Shown: positions 31,830 through 40,353 of the stretch, piece after piece
Layout: every line of letters begins with the position of its first letter
Position numbering within the stretch: the first letter of the stretch is position 1
NCBI RefSeq assembly: GCF_016464625.1
Contig: NZ_JAEAGO010000004.1
Coordinates: 124,001 to 188,000 of the forward strand
DNA: 64,000 nt
Direction: 5' to 3'
Source of the DNA: Penaeicola halotolerans
Lineage (GTDB): Bacteria > Bacteroidota > Bacteroidia > Cytophagales > Cyclobacteriaceae
Program-made: the position numbers and the translations under genes
The notes under the pieces: generated by a model
Told to the model about the DNA's origin: nothing
What the model saw: the letters and a program-made list of their open reading frames with translations, nothing else
Database searches by the model: none

Positions 31830-32780
31830 TTAATTTGAGCTGGCTAATAACTTGCCTGATATCACCTGAGCCAGTATTCCTTCTTTTAATGCATAGTTTG
31901 AACAGATGATTTCATCTACTTTGATCTGTTCGAGTATAAAAGTAGTCAATGCACCCGCTACTACGATCATGTCTACGCGCATTGGGATCATTCCTGGGAT
32001 CTCAAGTCTCTCCTCGCGCGTTTTAGTGATAAACTCATTGTAGATATCTCGGTAATTTGATACGGGCAAAGTATAGGTGGGTTTTTTATAGTCTTTCTCA
32101 AAACCCATCTCTTGAAAATAAATGTCAGTCAATGTGTCAAAAGTACCCGAAGAGCCTATCAGTTTTTGAGGGTTATAAGTATTGATAGCATTTAATAGAG
32201 GCGTAAGTTTCTCTTGCAAGTACTCATTGAGATTGATGATTTCTTCAAGTAAAATAGGGTCATGATAATGAAAAAGATCTAATAGTCTTTGAGCTCCAAT
32301 TTCAAAGCTTTGCTTCCAGAATATCTCTTGTGCATTACCAATGATGAATTCCACACTACCACCGCCTATGTCCATCATCAGACTTGGTGTCTCGTCTAGT
32401 GAAACAGCCTTTTTGATCCCTTCATAGATAAGCTCAGCCTCTTGATCGCCAGAGATGACTTGTATTGATATTTCGTATTTCTTTCTGATACTTGTTACAA
32501 AATCCTGTCCATTGGCAGCATTTCGAATAGCACTCGTAGCAAAGGCATATATCTCACTGATGTTTTCACCATCAATCAGATTTCTAAAGTGCTTGAGCGT
32601 ATGATGAGCCCTTTTAAGAGCGTCTTCTGCAATGAATCCATTGTTTATCCCTCCTTTTCCAATTTTGACAGCAATCTTTTCCTTAAAGAGGATAGTGAAC
32701 CTGTCATCTATGATTTGAGCAATCATTAGATGAAATGTATTTGTCCCTAAGTCTATTATCGCGATCTTCCTCGAAAACAT
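31830..32780 (-). CDS. Ppx/GppA family phosphatase
   Basis: This 316-residue protein is an ASKHA-fold exopolyphosphatase or pppGpp phosphatase. The N-terminal phosphate loop IAIIDLGTNTFHLMIAQI, the DIGGGSVEF motif (about residues 139-147) and the GSSGTFDTLTDIY segment are clear. It is the short form without the C-terminal HD-like domain of E. coli Ppx, so whether polyphosphate or pppGpp is the substrate is open. It is divergent from the carboxyltransferase gene. Confidence 0.87.
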   Translation of the reverse strand: MFSRKIAIIDLGTNTFHLMIAQIIDDRFTILFKEKIAVKIGKGGINNGFIAEDALKRAHHTLKHFRNLIDGENISEIYAFATSAIRNAANGQDFVTSIRKKYEISIQVISGDQEAELIYEGIKKAVSLDETPSLMMDIGGGSVEFIIGNAQEIFWKQSFEIGAQRLLDLFHYHDPILLEEIINLNEYLQEKLTPLLNAINTYNPQKLIGSSGTFDTLTDIYFQEMGFEKDYKKPTYTLPVSNYRDIYNEFITKTREERLEIPGMIPMRVDMIVVAGALTTFILEQIKVDEIICSNYALKEGILAQVISGKLLASSN

Positions 32781-32850
32781 GGAGTGCTTAAAAATTTTCG
32801 TGAAGTTATTATATTCTATTAAAAATCACTGAAAAAATGAGGGAAAGGTT

Positions 32851-32858
32851 CAAATTTA
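32851..32858 (-). promoter_or_regulatory. Promoter -7 box of the Ppx/GppA gene
   Basis: Read on the minus strand, TAAATTTG matches the TAnnTTTG box, about 70 bases upstream of the start codon. I find no convincing TTTG upstream element. Confidence 0.4.
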
Positions 32859-32909
32859 ATCATCGCTTAATAAACGAGGCTATTGTTTCGAGTTTAAGCC
32901 TCTCCTAAC

Positions 32910-32917
32910 TATATTTG
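32910..32917 (+). promoter_or_regulatory. Promoter -7 box of the carboxyltransferase operon
   Basis: TATATTTG fits the TAnnTTTG box 26 bases before the ATG at 32943. Just upstream, GAGGCT (32876-32881) and AGCCTC (32897-32902) form an inverted repeat that would cover the -33 region, a possible operator. Confidence 0.5.
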
Positions 32918-32942
32918 GAGGAAATAAAACCAATGATAACAC

Positions 32943-34529
32943 ATGGCAGATAAGGATAAAAATGTCGTCTATACATTACCTACCAATAAAGAAAAATATG
33001 AGTTACTGGCTCAAAAGAATGAAGAAGCACTTTTAGGAGGAGGAGAAGCTAGGATAGCCTCCCAACATAAAAAAGGTAAACTTACAGCCCGCGAAAGAAT
33101 TCATTTATTATTAGACGAAGGATCCTTCCAAGAGATTGGCAAGTTTGTCATGCACAGAGCCAAGGATTTTGGTTTGGATAAAGAGCATTACCTTGGAGAC
33201 GGAGTTGTCACTGGGTATGGTACGGTCAATGGACGCCTGACTTATGTGTTTTCCCAAGATTTTACTGTCTTTGGAGGTTCACTGTCTGAGACTCATGCAG
33301 AGAAAATCTGTAAAGTAATGGATCTCGCTATGAAAAATGGTGCGCCAATTATAGGTCTAAACGATTCAGGTGGTGCTAGAATACAAGAAGGGGTAGTTTC
33401 TCTAGGAGGATATGCAGATATTTTCTTTAAAAATACTAGAGCTTCTGGCGTGATACCACAACTTTCTGCAATCATGGGGCCATGTGCTGGAGGGGCTGTT
33501 TACTCACCTGCCATTACAGACTTTATCTTGATGGTAGAAAATACATCTTACATGTTTGTGACTGGGCCTAACGTAGTGAAAACAGTTACTCAAGAAAACG
33601 TAACGGCTGAGGAGCTTGGTGGTGCAAGTACACATAGTACTAAGTCAGGCGTGACGCATTTTTCTTGTGCTAATGAGGTAGAGTGTATCAATTATCTCAA
33701 GCGTCTTTTGAGCTATGTACCTCAAAACTGCGAGGAGGATGCGCCTAGTGTACCTTATGAGATGAAAGAGGACGAAAGTAGACCTGCGCTAGATAGCATC
33801 ATGCCAGACAATCCGAATCAGCCTTATGATATGCGTGAAGTAATTGAAGGGATTGTGGATGAAGGTACTTTTTTTGAAGTCCATAAAAATTTCGCAGACA
33901 ATATCGTAGTTGGATTTGCTCGACTAGCAGGTAAAAGTATAGGAGTCGTGGGAAATCAACCTTCTTCACTTGCAGGGGTGCTGGACATCGATGCGAGTAC
34001 TAAAGCTGCAAGATTTGTTAGATTCTGCGATAGTTTCAATGTTCCACTTCTCGTTTTAGAAGATGTCCCAGGCTTTTTACCAGGAACGGATCAAGAATGG
34101 AGAGGCATCATCACTAATGGTGCGAAATTGCTTTATGCTTTCTCTGAAGCTACAGTACCTAGGATCACTGTCATTACTAGAAAAGCCTATGGTGGCGCCT
34201 ATGATGTAATGAACTCTAAGCACATAGGAGCAGACCTCAACTTTGCTTGGCCGATGGCTGAAATCGCAGTGATGGGAGCCAAAGGTGCTGCTGAGATCAT
34301 CTTTAAAAAGGAAATATCAGAAGCTGTTGATAAAGAAGCCAAACTCCAAGAGAAGGTAGATGAGTACACAGCAAAATTTGCTAATCCATACAGAGCGGCT
34401 CACAGAGGGTTTATAGATGAAGTCATCATGCCATCTGAGACTAGAGCGAAACTTATCGCTGGATTCAAGATGTTAGAAAACAAGGTAGAGACACTGCCAA
34501 AGAAAAAGCATGGTAACATTCCATTGTAA
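32943..34529 (+). CDS. Acyl-CoA carboxylase carboxyltransferase (beta) subunit, propionyl-CoA type
   Basis: This 528-residue protein is a biotin-dependent carboxyltransferase with N- and C-terminal crotonase-fold halves. [18 protein letters not shown], the first oxyanion region ([18 protein letters not shown]) and the second ([20 protein letters not shown]) resemble propionyl-CoA carboxylase beta. There is no biotin or carboxylase domain, so an alpha subunit must be encoded elsewhere. It is followed after 12 bases by the M42 peptidase gene. With the mutase gene at the window end it suggests a propionyl-CoA to succinyl-CoA route; the exact acyl substrate is inferred. Confidence 0.9.
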   Translation: MADKDKNVVYTLPTNKEKYELLAQKNEEALLGGGEARIASQHKKGKLTARERIHLLLDEGSFQEIGKFVMHRAKDFGLDKEHYLGDGVVTGYGTVNGRLTYVFSQDFTVFGGSLSETHAEKICKVMDLAMKNGAPIIGLNDSGGARIQEGVVSLGGYADIFFKNTRASGVIPQLSAIMGPCAGGAVYSPAITDFILMVENTSYMFVTGPNVVKTVTQENVTAEELGGASTHSTKSGVTHFSCANEVECINYLKRLLSYVPQNCEEDAPSVPYEMKEDESRPALDSIMPDNPNQPYDMREVIEGIVDEGTFFEVHKNFADNIVVGFARLAGKSIGVVGNQPSSLAGVLDIDASTKAARFVRFCDSFNVPLLVLEDVPGFLPGTDQEWRGIITNGAKLLYAFSEATVPRITVITRKAYGGAYDVMNSKHIGADLNFAWPMAEIAVMGAKGAAEIIFKKEISEAVDKEAKLQEKVDEYTAKFANPYRAAHRGFIDEVIMPSETRAKLIAGFKMLENKVETLPKKKHGNIPL

Positions 34530-34541
34530 TCAATTGATTTT

Positions 34542-35609
34542 ATGACAAAAGCAGAAGAGTTTTTATATAAGTATTTGAATAATGCCTCACCAACAGGATT
34601 TGAGGCAAGTGGTCAGCAGATATGGCTGGACTATCTCAAGCCAGTGGTAGACACTTATTTCACAGATAGCTACGGTACAGCTGTGGGGGTGATCAATCCC
34701 GATGCACCTTACAAAGTAGTGATAGAAGCTCACGCAGATGAGATTTCTTGGTTTGTAAATTATATCACTTCTGATGGATACATCTATGTAAGACGCAATG
34801 GTGGCTCAGACCACATGATCGCACCCTCTATGCGTGTGAATATCCATACGGATAAAGGGATAGTAGATGGCGTTTTTGGCTGGCCTGCTATCCATGTACG
34901 TGATGCAGCCAAGGAAGAAACTCCATCACTCAAAAACATCTTTATAGATGTAGGAGCAAGCTCTAAAGATGAAGTAGAGAGCTTAGGGATTCATGTAGGT
35001 TGTGTAATCACCTTTAAAGATCAGCTGTCTGACTTGAACAACAAGTACTACTGCGGACGTGCTCTAGACAATCGTATAGGGGGCTATATGATCGCCCAAG
35101 TAGCACATAAAATCAAAGAAAGTGGTGTGAAGTTACCATTTGGACTATATATCGTCAACTCGGTACAAGAGGAAATAGGACTGCATGGTGCACAAATGAT
35201 CGCGCATAATATCAAACCTAATGTGGCTATCATCACTGATGTATGTCATGATACTACCTCTCCTATGTATGATAAAAAGCAAAATGGAGACTTCACTGCT
35301 GGTAAAGGCCCTGTATTGACTTATGGTGCAGCAGTGCACAAAAAACTTTTGGATCTGGTCATAGGAGTCGCTAAAAAACAAGAGATTCCTTTTCAAAGAG
35401 CGGCAGCCTCTAGATCTACTGGAACAGATACAGACGCCTTTGCTTATTCAAATGAAGGTGTGCCATCAGCATTGATCTCTCTTCCGCTCAAGTATATGCA
35501 TACTACAGTGGAAACAGCACATAAAGAGGATATTGAAAATGTAATTAAGCTGATGTATGAATTTTTGATTCAGCATGACCCAGCTTTTGATTTTAGATAT
35601 GTCAAATAA
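34542..35609 (+). CDS. M42 family metallopeptidase
   Basis: This 355-residue enzyme belongs to the M42 glutamyl aminopeptidase/endoglucanase-M-like family. The dinuclear metal site is visible: His64 and Asp66 in EAHADE, the bridging Asp176 in RALDNRIGG, Glu210/Glu211 in QEEIGLHG, an Asp near 233 in ITDVCHD and His320 in KYMHTTVE. It should trim N-terminal residues from cytosolic peptides. It is in an operon with the carboxyltransferase; a terminator follows. Confidence 0.93.
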   Translation: MTKAEEFLYKYLNNASPTGFEASGQQIWLDYLKPVVDTYFTDSYGTAVGVINPDAPYKVVIEAHADEISWFVNYITSDGYIYVRRNGGSDHMIAPSMRVNIHTDKGIVDGVFGWPAIHVRDAAKEETPSLKNIFIDVGASSKDEVESLGIHVGCVITFKDQLSDLNNKYYCGRALDNRIGGYMIAQVAHKIKESGVKLPFGLYIVNSVQEEIGLHGAQMIAHNIKPNVAIITDVCHDTTSPMYDKKQNGDFTAGKGPVLTYGAAVHKKLLDLVIGVAKKQEIPFQRAAASRSTGTDTDAFAYSNEGVPSALISLPLKYMHTTVETAHKEDIENVIKLMYEFLIQHDPAFDFRYVK

Positions 35610-35612
35610 ACG

Positions 35613-35636
35613 AGGCTCCTACGGGAGCCTTTATTT
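35613..35636 (+). terminator. Intrinsic terminator after the M42 peptidase
   Basis: AGGCTCC (35613-35619) pairs with GGAGCCT (35624-35630) around a TACG loop, followed by TTATTT. The tail runs straight into the next start codon at 35637, so the hairpin may also act as a 5' leader structure for that gene. Confidence 0.72.
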
Positions 35637-36398
35637 ATGAAATACACAGATCAGACAGGAAGAGAAGTTATACTAGAAGGGATTCCAAAGCGTATCATAT
35701 CTCTCGTCCCATCTCAGACAGAGTTACTTTATGATTTGGGGCTTGAGGATGAGCTAGTAGGTGTCACTAAATTTTGTGTACATCCTGTCGCGGCCAAACA
35801 GAAAGCTCAAATAATAGGAGGAACAAAGAATTTTAGATTTGAGGTCATTGATAAACTTAAGCCAGACCTGATCATTGGCAATAAGGAAGAAAATTACCAA
35901 TCTGGTATTGAGCAATTGGCTGAGAAATATCCAGTTTGGTTGAGTGATATATATGATCTGAATGATGCTTTGAAAATGATCAGTCAAGTAGGTCAGTTAG
36001 TAGGGAAAGTGAATGAGGCGATGACCATGAGCGAGCAAATAAAGCGAGGCTTTGATCATTTGCCAAAGAGAAGACTAGGTTCTGCTGCTTACCTCATCTG
36101 GAATGACCCTATTATGGCCGTTGGCTCTCAGACTTTTATTGATGATATGCTCAAAAGAGTTGGTTTTGAAAATGCGGTAACTCAGTCAAGGTATCCTGAG
36201 CTGAGTCTTGAAACACTCGAAAAATTACAACCAGATTATCTCTTGCTATCAAGTGAGCCATTTCCTTTTCAAGATAAACACACCCTGTTCTTCAAAGAGC
36301 ATCTGCCAAATACCCATGTAGAAATAGTAGACGGGGAGATGTTTTCTTGGTATGGTAGCAGACTATTCAAATCCTTGGCCTATTTCCATAAATTCTAA
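35637..36398 (+). CDS. Helical backbone metal receptor (BtuF/TroA-like substrate-binding protein)
   Basis: This 253-residue protein resembles the binding proteins of cobalamin and iron-siderophore ABC importers: PKRIISLVPSQTELLYDLGL, the TKFCVHP loop, GGTKNFRFEVIDKLKPDLIIG and LLLSSEPFPFQDKH fit the two-lobe helical-backbone fold. It has no signal peptide, and an in-frame stop (the stop of the preceding gene) together with a hairpin excludes an N-terminal extension. No ABC transporter genes are nearby. A cytosolic or moonlighting role is possible; the ligand is unknown. Confidence 0.82.
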   Translation: MKYTDQTGREVILEGIPKRIISLVPSQTELLYDLGLEDELVGVTKFCVHPVAAKQKAQIIGGTKNFRFEVIDKLKPDLIIGNKEENYQSGIEQLAEKYPVWLSDIYDLNDALKMISQVGQLVGKVNEAMTMSEQIKRGFDHLPKRRLGSAAYLIWNDPIMAVGSQTFIDDMLKRVGFENAVTQSRYPELSLETLEKLQPDYLLLSSEPFPFQDKHTLFFKEHLPNTHVEIVDGEMFSWYGSRLFKSLAYFHKF

Positions 36399-36407
36399 TC
36401 TGCAGAG

Positions 36408-36776
36408 TTACTTTTTAAATATAAAGTACACGGCAAGAACTAAGAAAGCAAAACCGATGAGATGATTCGTTTTAAGGGTCTCATTTTTGAAAAACAGTAA
36501 TGTGAAAATCATAAATGTGACAAGTGTGATTACTTCCTGAAGCACTTTTAATTGGACCAAGGTAAAGGGTCCTCCATTTTCTTTGAAACCTATGCGATTA
36601 GCTGGGACTTGGAAGAAATATTCAAATAGGGCAATCCCCCAACTGATCAGGACGATACTGATCAACCCTAGATTTTCAAACCATTTGAGCTCTTTAAATT
36701 TAAGGTGTCCATACCAAGCCAATGTCATGAAGGTATTGGACAATATCAAGAGAAGGATAGTGTAGAAAGCTTTCAT
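36408..36776 (-). CDS. DUF486 (DMT-like) membrane protein
   Basis: This 122-residue protein has four hydrophobic helices (about residues 4-20, 35-52, 80-96 and 104-120) and the DUF486 pattern (SNTFMTLAWYGHLKF, FEYFFQVPANRIGF, GPFTLVQLKVLQEV). The family is a half-size drug/metabolite-transporter relative without known substrate. It starts 4 bases after aroA on the same strand and should be on the aromatic-biosynthesis transcript, so export of an aromatic compound is conceivable, but only as a guess from context. Confidence 0.88.
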   Translation of the reverse strand: MKAFYTILLLILSNTFMTLAWYGHLKFKELKWFENLGLISIVLISWGIALFEYFFQVPANRIGFKENGGPFTLVQLKVLQEVITLVTFMIFTLLFFKNETLKTNHLIGFAFLVLAVYFIFKK

Positions 36777-36780
36777 AAGA

Positions 36781-38019
36781 TTAGGTCATTTCAAAACCAC
36801 AAATAGCTAAATGTTGCCAAAAAGAGGGATAGGATTTGTTGACTACTTCTGGATCGGCTATGTCGAGCTGCATAAGTGTGCCTAGCGGAGCAAATGCCAT
36901 TGCCATCCTATGATCATCATATGTTTCAAAACTAGCTATCTCGGGTAGTTTATTACTTGGAGTCAATTGCCAAAAACCCGTTTCTATTTCTTCAAATTTA
37001 GCTCCTACTTTGCTTAATTCAGCTTGAAGAGCTGCTATTCGATCAGTTTCTTTGATTCGGAGACTCTCTAAACCACTAAAAGTCATAGATAATCCAAGGC
37101 CAGCACAAGTCACAGCTACTGTCTGTGCGATATCTGGACAGTGGAGAAAGTCATATTGTTTGATGCCTTTAACAGGGATTTTCTCTAAAAGAATACCGTC
37201 TTCTTTAAATGCAGTTTTGATACCTAAATAGCTCATGATATCTACTATGGAGGCATCTCCCTGTAGTGATTTTTCTTTTAGCCCTTGGATGAAAAGTGAA
37301 CCAGACTTAGCTAGTGCCAATAGACTAAACCAATAGCTCGCACCAGACCAATCACCTTCTATAGCATAGCTTTGTGCTTGGTAAGACTGAGCAGGTATGT
37401 AGATAGTGTTTTTTTCCCATGTATGTTTCACCCCAAACTGACTCATAAGCGCAAGCGTCATCTCTATGTAAGGTCTAGATCCTATAGTACCCGTGAGCTC
37501 AATAGATAATCCCTTAGATAACTTTGGAGCGATCATCAAAAGTGCTGAGATATACTGGCTGCTTACATCTCCTCTAATGCTGATTTTATCAACTTGTTGA
37601 GCAGTAAATGGCTTGATCAAAAGTGGAGGGTAGCCTTCTTGATCCAGATAGTTGATATCCGCACCGATTTCTCGCAGTGCATCTACTAAGATACCTATGG
37701 GTCTTTGACACATGCGAGGCGTACCTGTCATAGTCACTTCTTGATCAGATATCGCATAGTAAGCAGTCAAAAATCGCATAGTCGTACCCGCATCTAGTAC
37801 ATCTTTCAAATCGCTTCTGTCAGCGAGCAAGCGAATCATTGTTTGCGTATCTCTCGCTTCAGCTAGATTGGATAGCTCAATGGAATTTCCGTTAGCTAAT
37901 GCTTGAATGATCAAAGCACGATTACTCTCGCTTTTGGAAGCAGGTAGTGGAATGATCTGATCACCTATGTCTTGAACGGGTTTTAGCGTTACGGATTTAT
38001 GCTCTTTCACAGGATTCAT
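36781..38019 (-). CDS. aroA: 3-phosphoshikimate 1-carboxyvinyltransferase (EPSP synthase)
   Basis: AroA (412 residues) joins shikimate-3-phosphate and phosphoenolpyruvate in the chorismate pathway. ASKSESNRALIIQALA near the N-terminus, the DAGTTMRFLTAYYA motif, RIKETDRIAALQAELSKVGA and the C-terminal DDHRMAMAFAPLG motif are conserved. Its start overlaps the end of aroB by 23 bases, so translation is probably coupled. It is slightly shorter than the roughly 427-residue E. coli enzyme. Confidence 0.95.
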   Translation of the reverse strand: MNPVKEHKSVTLKPVQDIGDQIIPLPASKSESNRALIIQALANGNSIELSNLAEARDTQTMIRLLADRSDLKDVLDAGTTMRFLTAYYAISDQEVTMTGTPRMCQRPIGILVDALREIGADINYLDQEGYPPLLIKPFTAQQVDKISIRGDVSSQYISALLMIAPKLSKGLSIELTGTIGSRPYIEMTLALMSQFGVKHTWEKNTIYIPAQSYQAQSYAIEGDWSGASYWFSLLALAKSGSLFIQGLKEKSLQGDASIVDIMSYLGIKTAFKEDGILLEKIPVKGIKQYDFLHCPDIAQTVAVTCAGLGLSMTFSGLESLRIKETDRIAALQAELSKVGAKFEEIETGFWQLTPSNKLPEIASFETYDDHRMAMAFAPLGTLMQLDIADPEVVNKSYPSFWQHLAICGFEMT

Positions 38020-39031
38020 AAATGGCTAGTGCTTCTAAAATTTGATGACTATCTGCTTTACAGTCAAAGTCACATTTACCTATGGTGCTCAGCAAGCTAA
38101 AGCTTAAGGTTTGGCGTGAATTTTTCTTGTCATGCTGCATGAGTGTAAGCAATACTGAACTTTCTGGAAGTGACTTCATCGGATAGAAACGCTTCATTAC
38201 TTGATGTATTTCTTCTGCAGCACTTTGGGGTAGTTTGCCAATTATTTGCGCGAGATAAGCCTCGCAAACCATCCCAATAGCGATGGCTTCTCCATGTAAT
38301 AGTGGATGATCAGTGGTCAAATAATGACTTTCCACAGCATGCCCTATGGTATGTCCAAAATTGAGAATCTTACGCAAGCCTTTTTCTTTAGGGTCTTTTT
38401 CTACTACCTGCTTTTTCAACATAATAGAGTGTGCGATGTCATCAGCAGTGATCTCATTTGGATGGTTAAGTCTGGAAAGCCTTTTGAAATATACCTCGTC
38501 TGAAATCAGTCCATGTTTGAGCATTTCAGCAAATCCAGATTTGAGTTCACACTCAGGAAGCGTTTGAAGGAAGACTGGATCTACTACTGTCTCTTCTGGT
38601 TCATGAAAAAGGCCAATGTGATTTTTAAGTGATCCAAAGTCAATTCCCAATTTACCACCAATACTAGCGTCTACTTGAGCAAGCAGTGTGGTTGGGATAT
38701 TGATAAATCGAATCCCACGCTTATAAGTAGCTGCACAAAAACCTCCCATATCACCTATCACGCCACCACCTAAGTTGATGAGTAAAGCACTTCTATCCAA
38801 CTTTTCATCTGTCATCTTTTGCCAGATATTGAGGCAAGTACTGATGTTTTTATTTTGCTCTCCAGCCTTTATTTGGATTAATATGCAGTCATGAACCAAA
38901 TCTCTAATGATCGGGAGACAGTACATGGCTGTGTTTTCATCTACCAAAACAGCTACTTTTGAAGCGTTTGCCTTCGAGAGCGTTTTTTGGAGATGAGTGC
39001 TAATCTGATCGGTAACGGTGACTTTATTCAA
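37997..39031 (-). CDS. aroB: 3-dehydroquinate synthase
   Basis: AroB (344 residues) converts DAHP to 3-dehydroquinate using NAD and a divalent metal. The motifs LINLGGGVIGDMGGFCAATY, PTTLLAQVDASIGGKLGID and the metal-binding histidines in LNFGHTIGHAVES and HGEAIAIGM are present. It lies 49 bases after the second DAHP synthase gene and overlaps aroA, so the three chorismate-pathway steps share one transcript. Confidence 0.95.
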   Translation of the reverse strand: MNKVTVTDQISTHLQKTLSKANASKVAVLVDENTAMYCLPIIRDLVHDCILIQIKAGEQNKNISTCLNIWQKMTDEKLDRSALLINLGGGVIGDMGGFCAATYKRGIRFINIPTTLLAQVDASIGGKLGIDFGSLKNHIGLFHEPEETVVDPVFLQTLPECELKSGFAEMLKHGLISDEVYFKRLSRLNHPNEITADDIAHSIMLKKQVVEKDPKEKGLRKILNFGHTIGHAVESHYLTTDHPLLHGEAIAIGMVCEAYLAQIIGKLPQSAAEEIHQVMKRFYPMKSLPESSVLLTLMQHDKKNSRQTLSFSLLSTIGKCDFDCKADSHQILEALAIYESCERA

Positions 39032-39080
39032 TTTTTTTTCAGTAAAGATAAAACTAAAAGAAACTTATTGGCAGCTTGTT

Positions 39081-40187
39081 TCAGACTTTTAAGCTATTCG
39101 TGGTGCTTTGAGTCTTTATTTGCTTTTCTTGTCTTTTTACAGACTCTTCATGTATCGCAAAAAGAAGTTCTTTCATGAATTTTTCACTGAGGTTTTTAGC
39201 TACACCTTCTTTTGTCCTAGACTCCATTACGCTGGTCCATCTATCTGGCTGGAATACTGCCAAACCTTGATCCCTTTTATGCGCTCCTATTTTATCAATG
39301 ACTTTAAAGCGTTCTGCAAGGATCTCCATGAGTTGATGGTCAAGCTGATCCACTTCCACACGGAACTTACTCAATTGATCATCTAGATTTTCATTCCAAA
39401 GCGTCTCTCTGAACTCAAGTTGCTTGAGGATTTCAGCTAGCCTAGTAGGTGTGACCTGTTGAGCGGCATCACTCCAAGCATTATCAGGATCATGGTGTGT
39501 TTCGATCATTAGTCCATCCAAGCCAAAGTTAAGAGCTCGCTGCGACACTTCTAAGATCATGTCTCTTTTACCCGTGATATGGCTAGGATCATTGATGACT
39601 TCTATACCGGGAATTTCTCTTTTGAGGTGAATAGGTATACTCCAGTTGGGTTTATTTCTATACGTCTTATCATGCTGGTCAGTAAACCCTCTATGGATTC
39701 CAGCTAACCTGTCTATACCTACTGCATTGAATCTCTCAAAAGCACCTACCCAAAGCCCAAGATCAGGACTCATTGGATTCTTGACCAGTACAGGTATATC
39801 TACTCCTCTGAGTGCTTCAGCGATCTCTTGCACTGAAAATGGATTTACGGTAGTACGGGCACCCACCCAGAGCACATCGATACCAGCCTTTAAGGCTTCT
39901 TCTACATGCTTGGTATTGCCGACTTCTACAGTGATGGGTACATTGAGTTCTTCTCGCACGATCTCTAGCCAAGGAAGTGCTGTAGCACCAAGACCTTCAA
40001 ATCCCCCAGGTCTTGTGCGTGGTTTCCACACACCAGCTCTGAAAAGATCTGGCTTGATGTTGTTCAACTTCATTTCTGTACAAATAGCAGATAGCTGAGC
40101 AGGACTCTCTACACTACACGGGCCAGCGATGATCGCAGGACTTTTGAGGTTCATACCCCAGGCGGACATGTTCTTTAGGTTTTTCAT
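39081..40187 (-). CDS. Bifunctional DAHP synthase/chorismate mutase, attenuator-controlled copy
   Basis: This 368-residue protein fuses a type I DAHP synthase (about residues 10-260, with IIAGPCSVES, AGVWKPRTRPGGFEG, WVGARTTVNPF, NDPSHITGKR and ETHHDPDNAWSDAAQ) to a C-terminal AroQ chorismate mutase (about 275-355, FRVEVDQLDHQLMEILAERF, KIGAHKRDQ). It therefore combines the first step of aromatic synthesis with the committed Phe/Tyr step. It heads the transcript with aroB, aroA and the DUF486 gene, and is preceded by a Phe/Tyr-rich leader peptide and terminator. It is a paralogue of the gene at 40421. Confidence 0.93.
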   Translation of the reverse strand: MKNLKNMSAWGMNLKSPAIIAGPCSVESPAQLSAICTEMKLNNIKPDLFRAGVWKPRTRPGGFEGLGATALPWLEIVREELNVPITVEVGNTKHVEEALKAGIDVLWVGARTTVNPFSVQEIAEALRGVDIPVLVKNPMSPDLGLWVGAFERFNAVGIDRLAGIHRGFTDQHDKTYRNKPNWSIPIHLKREIPGIEVINDPSHITGKRDMILEVSQRALNFGLDGLMIETHHDPDNAWSDAAQQVTPTRLAEILKQLEFRETLWNENLDDQLSKFRVEVDQLDHQLMEILAERFKVIDKIGAHKRDQGLAVFQPDRWTSVMESRTKEGVAKNLSEKFMKELLFAIHEESVKRQEKQIKTQSTTNSLKV

Positions 40188-40205
40188 TGGTTTTTGTAAA
40201 TAAGA

Positions 40206-40235
40206 AAAGCCCGACTCTGTGAAGAATCGGGCTTT
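40206..40235 (-). terminator. Attenuator terminator hairpin
   Basis: On the minus strand AAAGCCCGATTC (40235-40224) pairs with GAGTCGGGCTTT (40217-40206), 12 bp with one G-U pair, around a TTCACA loop, followed by a T-rich stretch. It ends 18 bases before the start codon of the DAHP synthase/chorismate mutase gene at 40187, so it must be read through for the operon to be expressed. Confidence 0.88.
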
Positions 40236-40261
40236 AGGTTATGGTTTGTTTTCTATTTCTT

Positions 40262-40348
40262 TTAAGCAATAGCTACCAAGCTCCGATTCTTGAGGAATGG
40301 ATAAAAGTAAAAATAGCTAAAGTAAAATTTTGCTTGGTTGCTTATCAT
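40262..40348 (-). CDS. Phe/Tyr-rich leader peptide of the aromatic operon
   Basis: A 28-codon frame opens with ATG at 40348 and ends with TAA at 40264-40262. It begins MISNQAK, continues FYFSYFYFYPF (residues 8-18: five Phe and four Tyr in eleven) and ends LKNRSLVAIA. No Trp codon is present. It is too biased toward Phe and Tyr to be a chance frame at this place, and its codons 20-24 overlap the antiterminator segment. Its predicted promoter ends only 5 bases before the ATG, so the mRNA may be almost leaderless. The peptide itself probably has no function beyond sensing charged tRNA-Phe and tRNA-Tyr. Confidence 0.85.
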   Translation of the reverse strand: MISNQAKFYFSYFYFYPFLKNRSLVAIA

Positions 40349-40353
40349 ATCTT

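Larger units (their letters stand above)
40202..40348 (-). promoter_or_regulatory. Phe/Tyr transcription attenuator of the DAHP synthase-aroB-aroA operon
   Basis: Read on the minus strand, this leader has four pairing segments. Segment 1 (40343-40332, AAGCAACCAAGC) pairs with segment 2 (GCTTGG 40281-40276 and TTGCTT 40269-40264). Segment 2 can instead pair with segment 3: AAGAATCGG (40291-40283), a bulged A and GCTT (40281-40278) match AAGCCCGATTCTT (40234-40222), 13 bp. Segment 3 also forms the terminator with segment 4. The loop between segments 1 and 2 encloses the Phe/Tyr codons of the leader peptide. A ribosome stalled there would cover segment 1, allow 2:3 pairing and prevent termination. 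The mechanism is inferred from this architecture. Confidence 0.85.
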
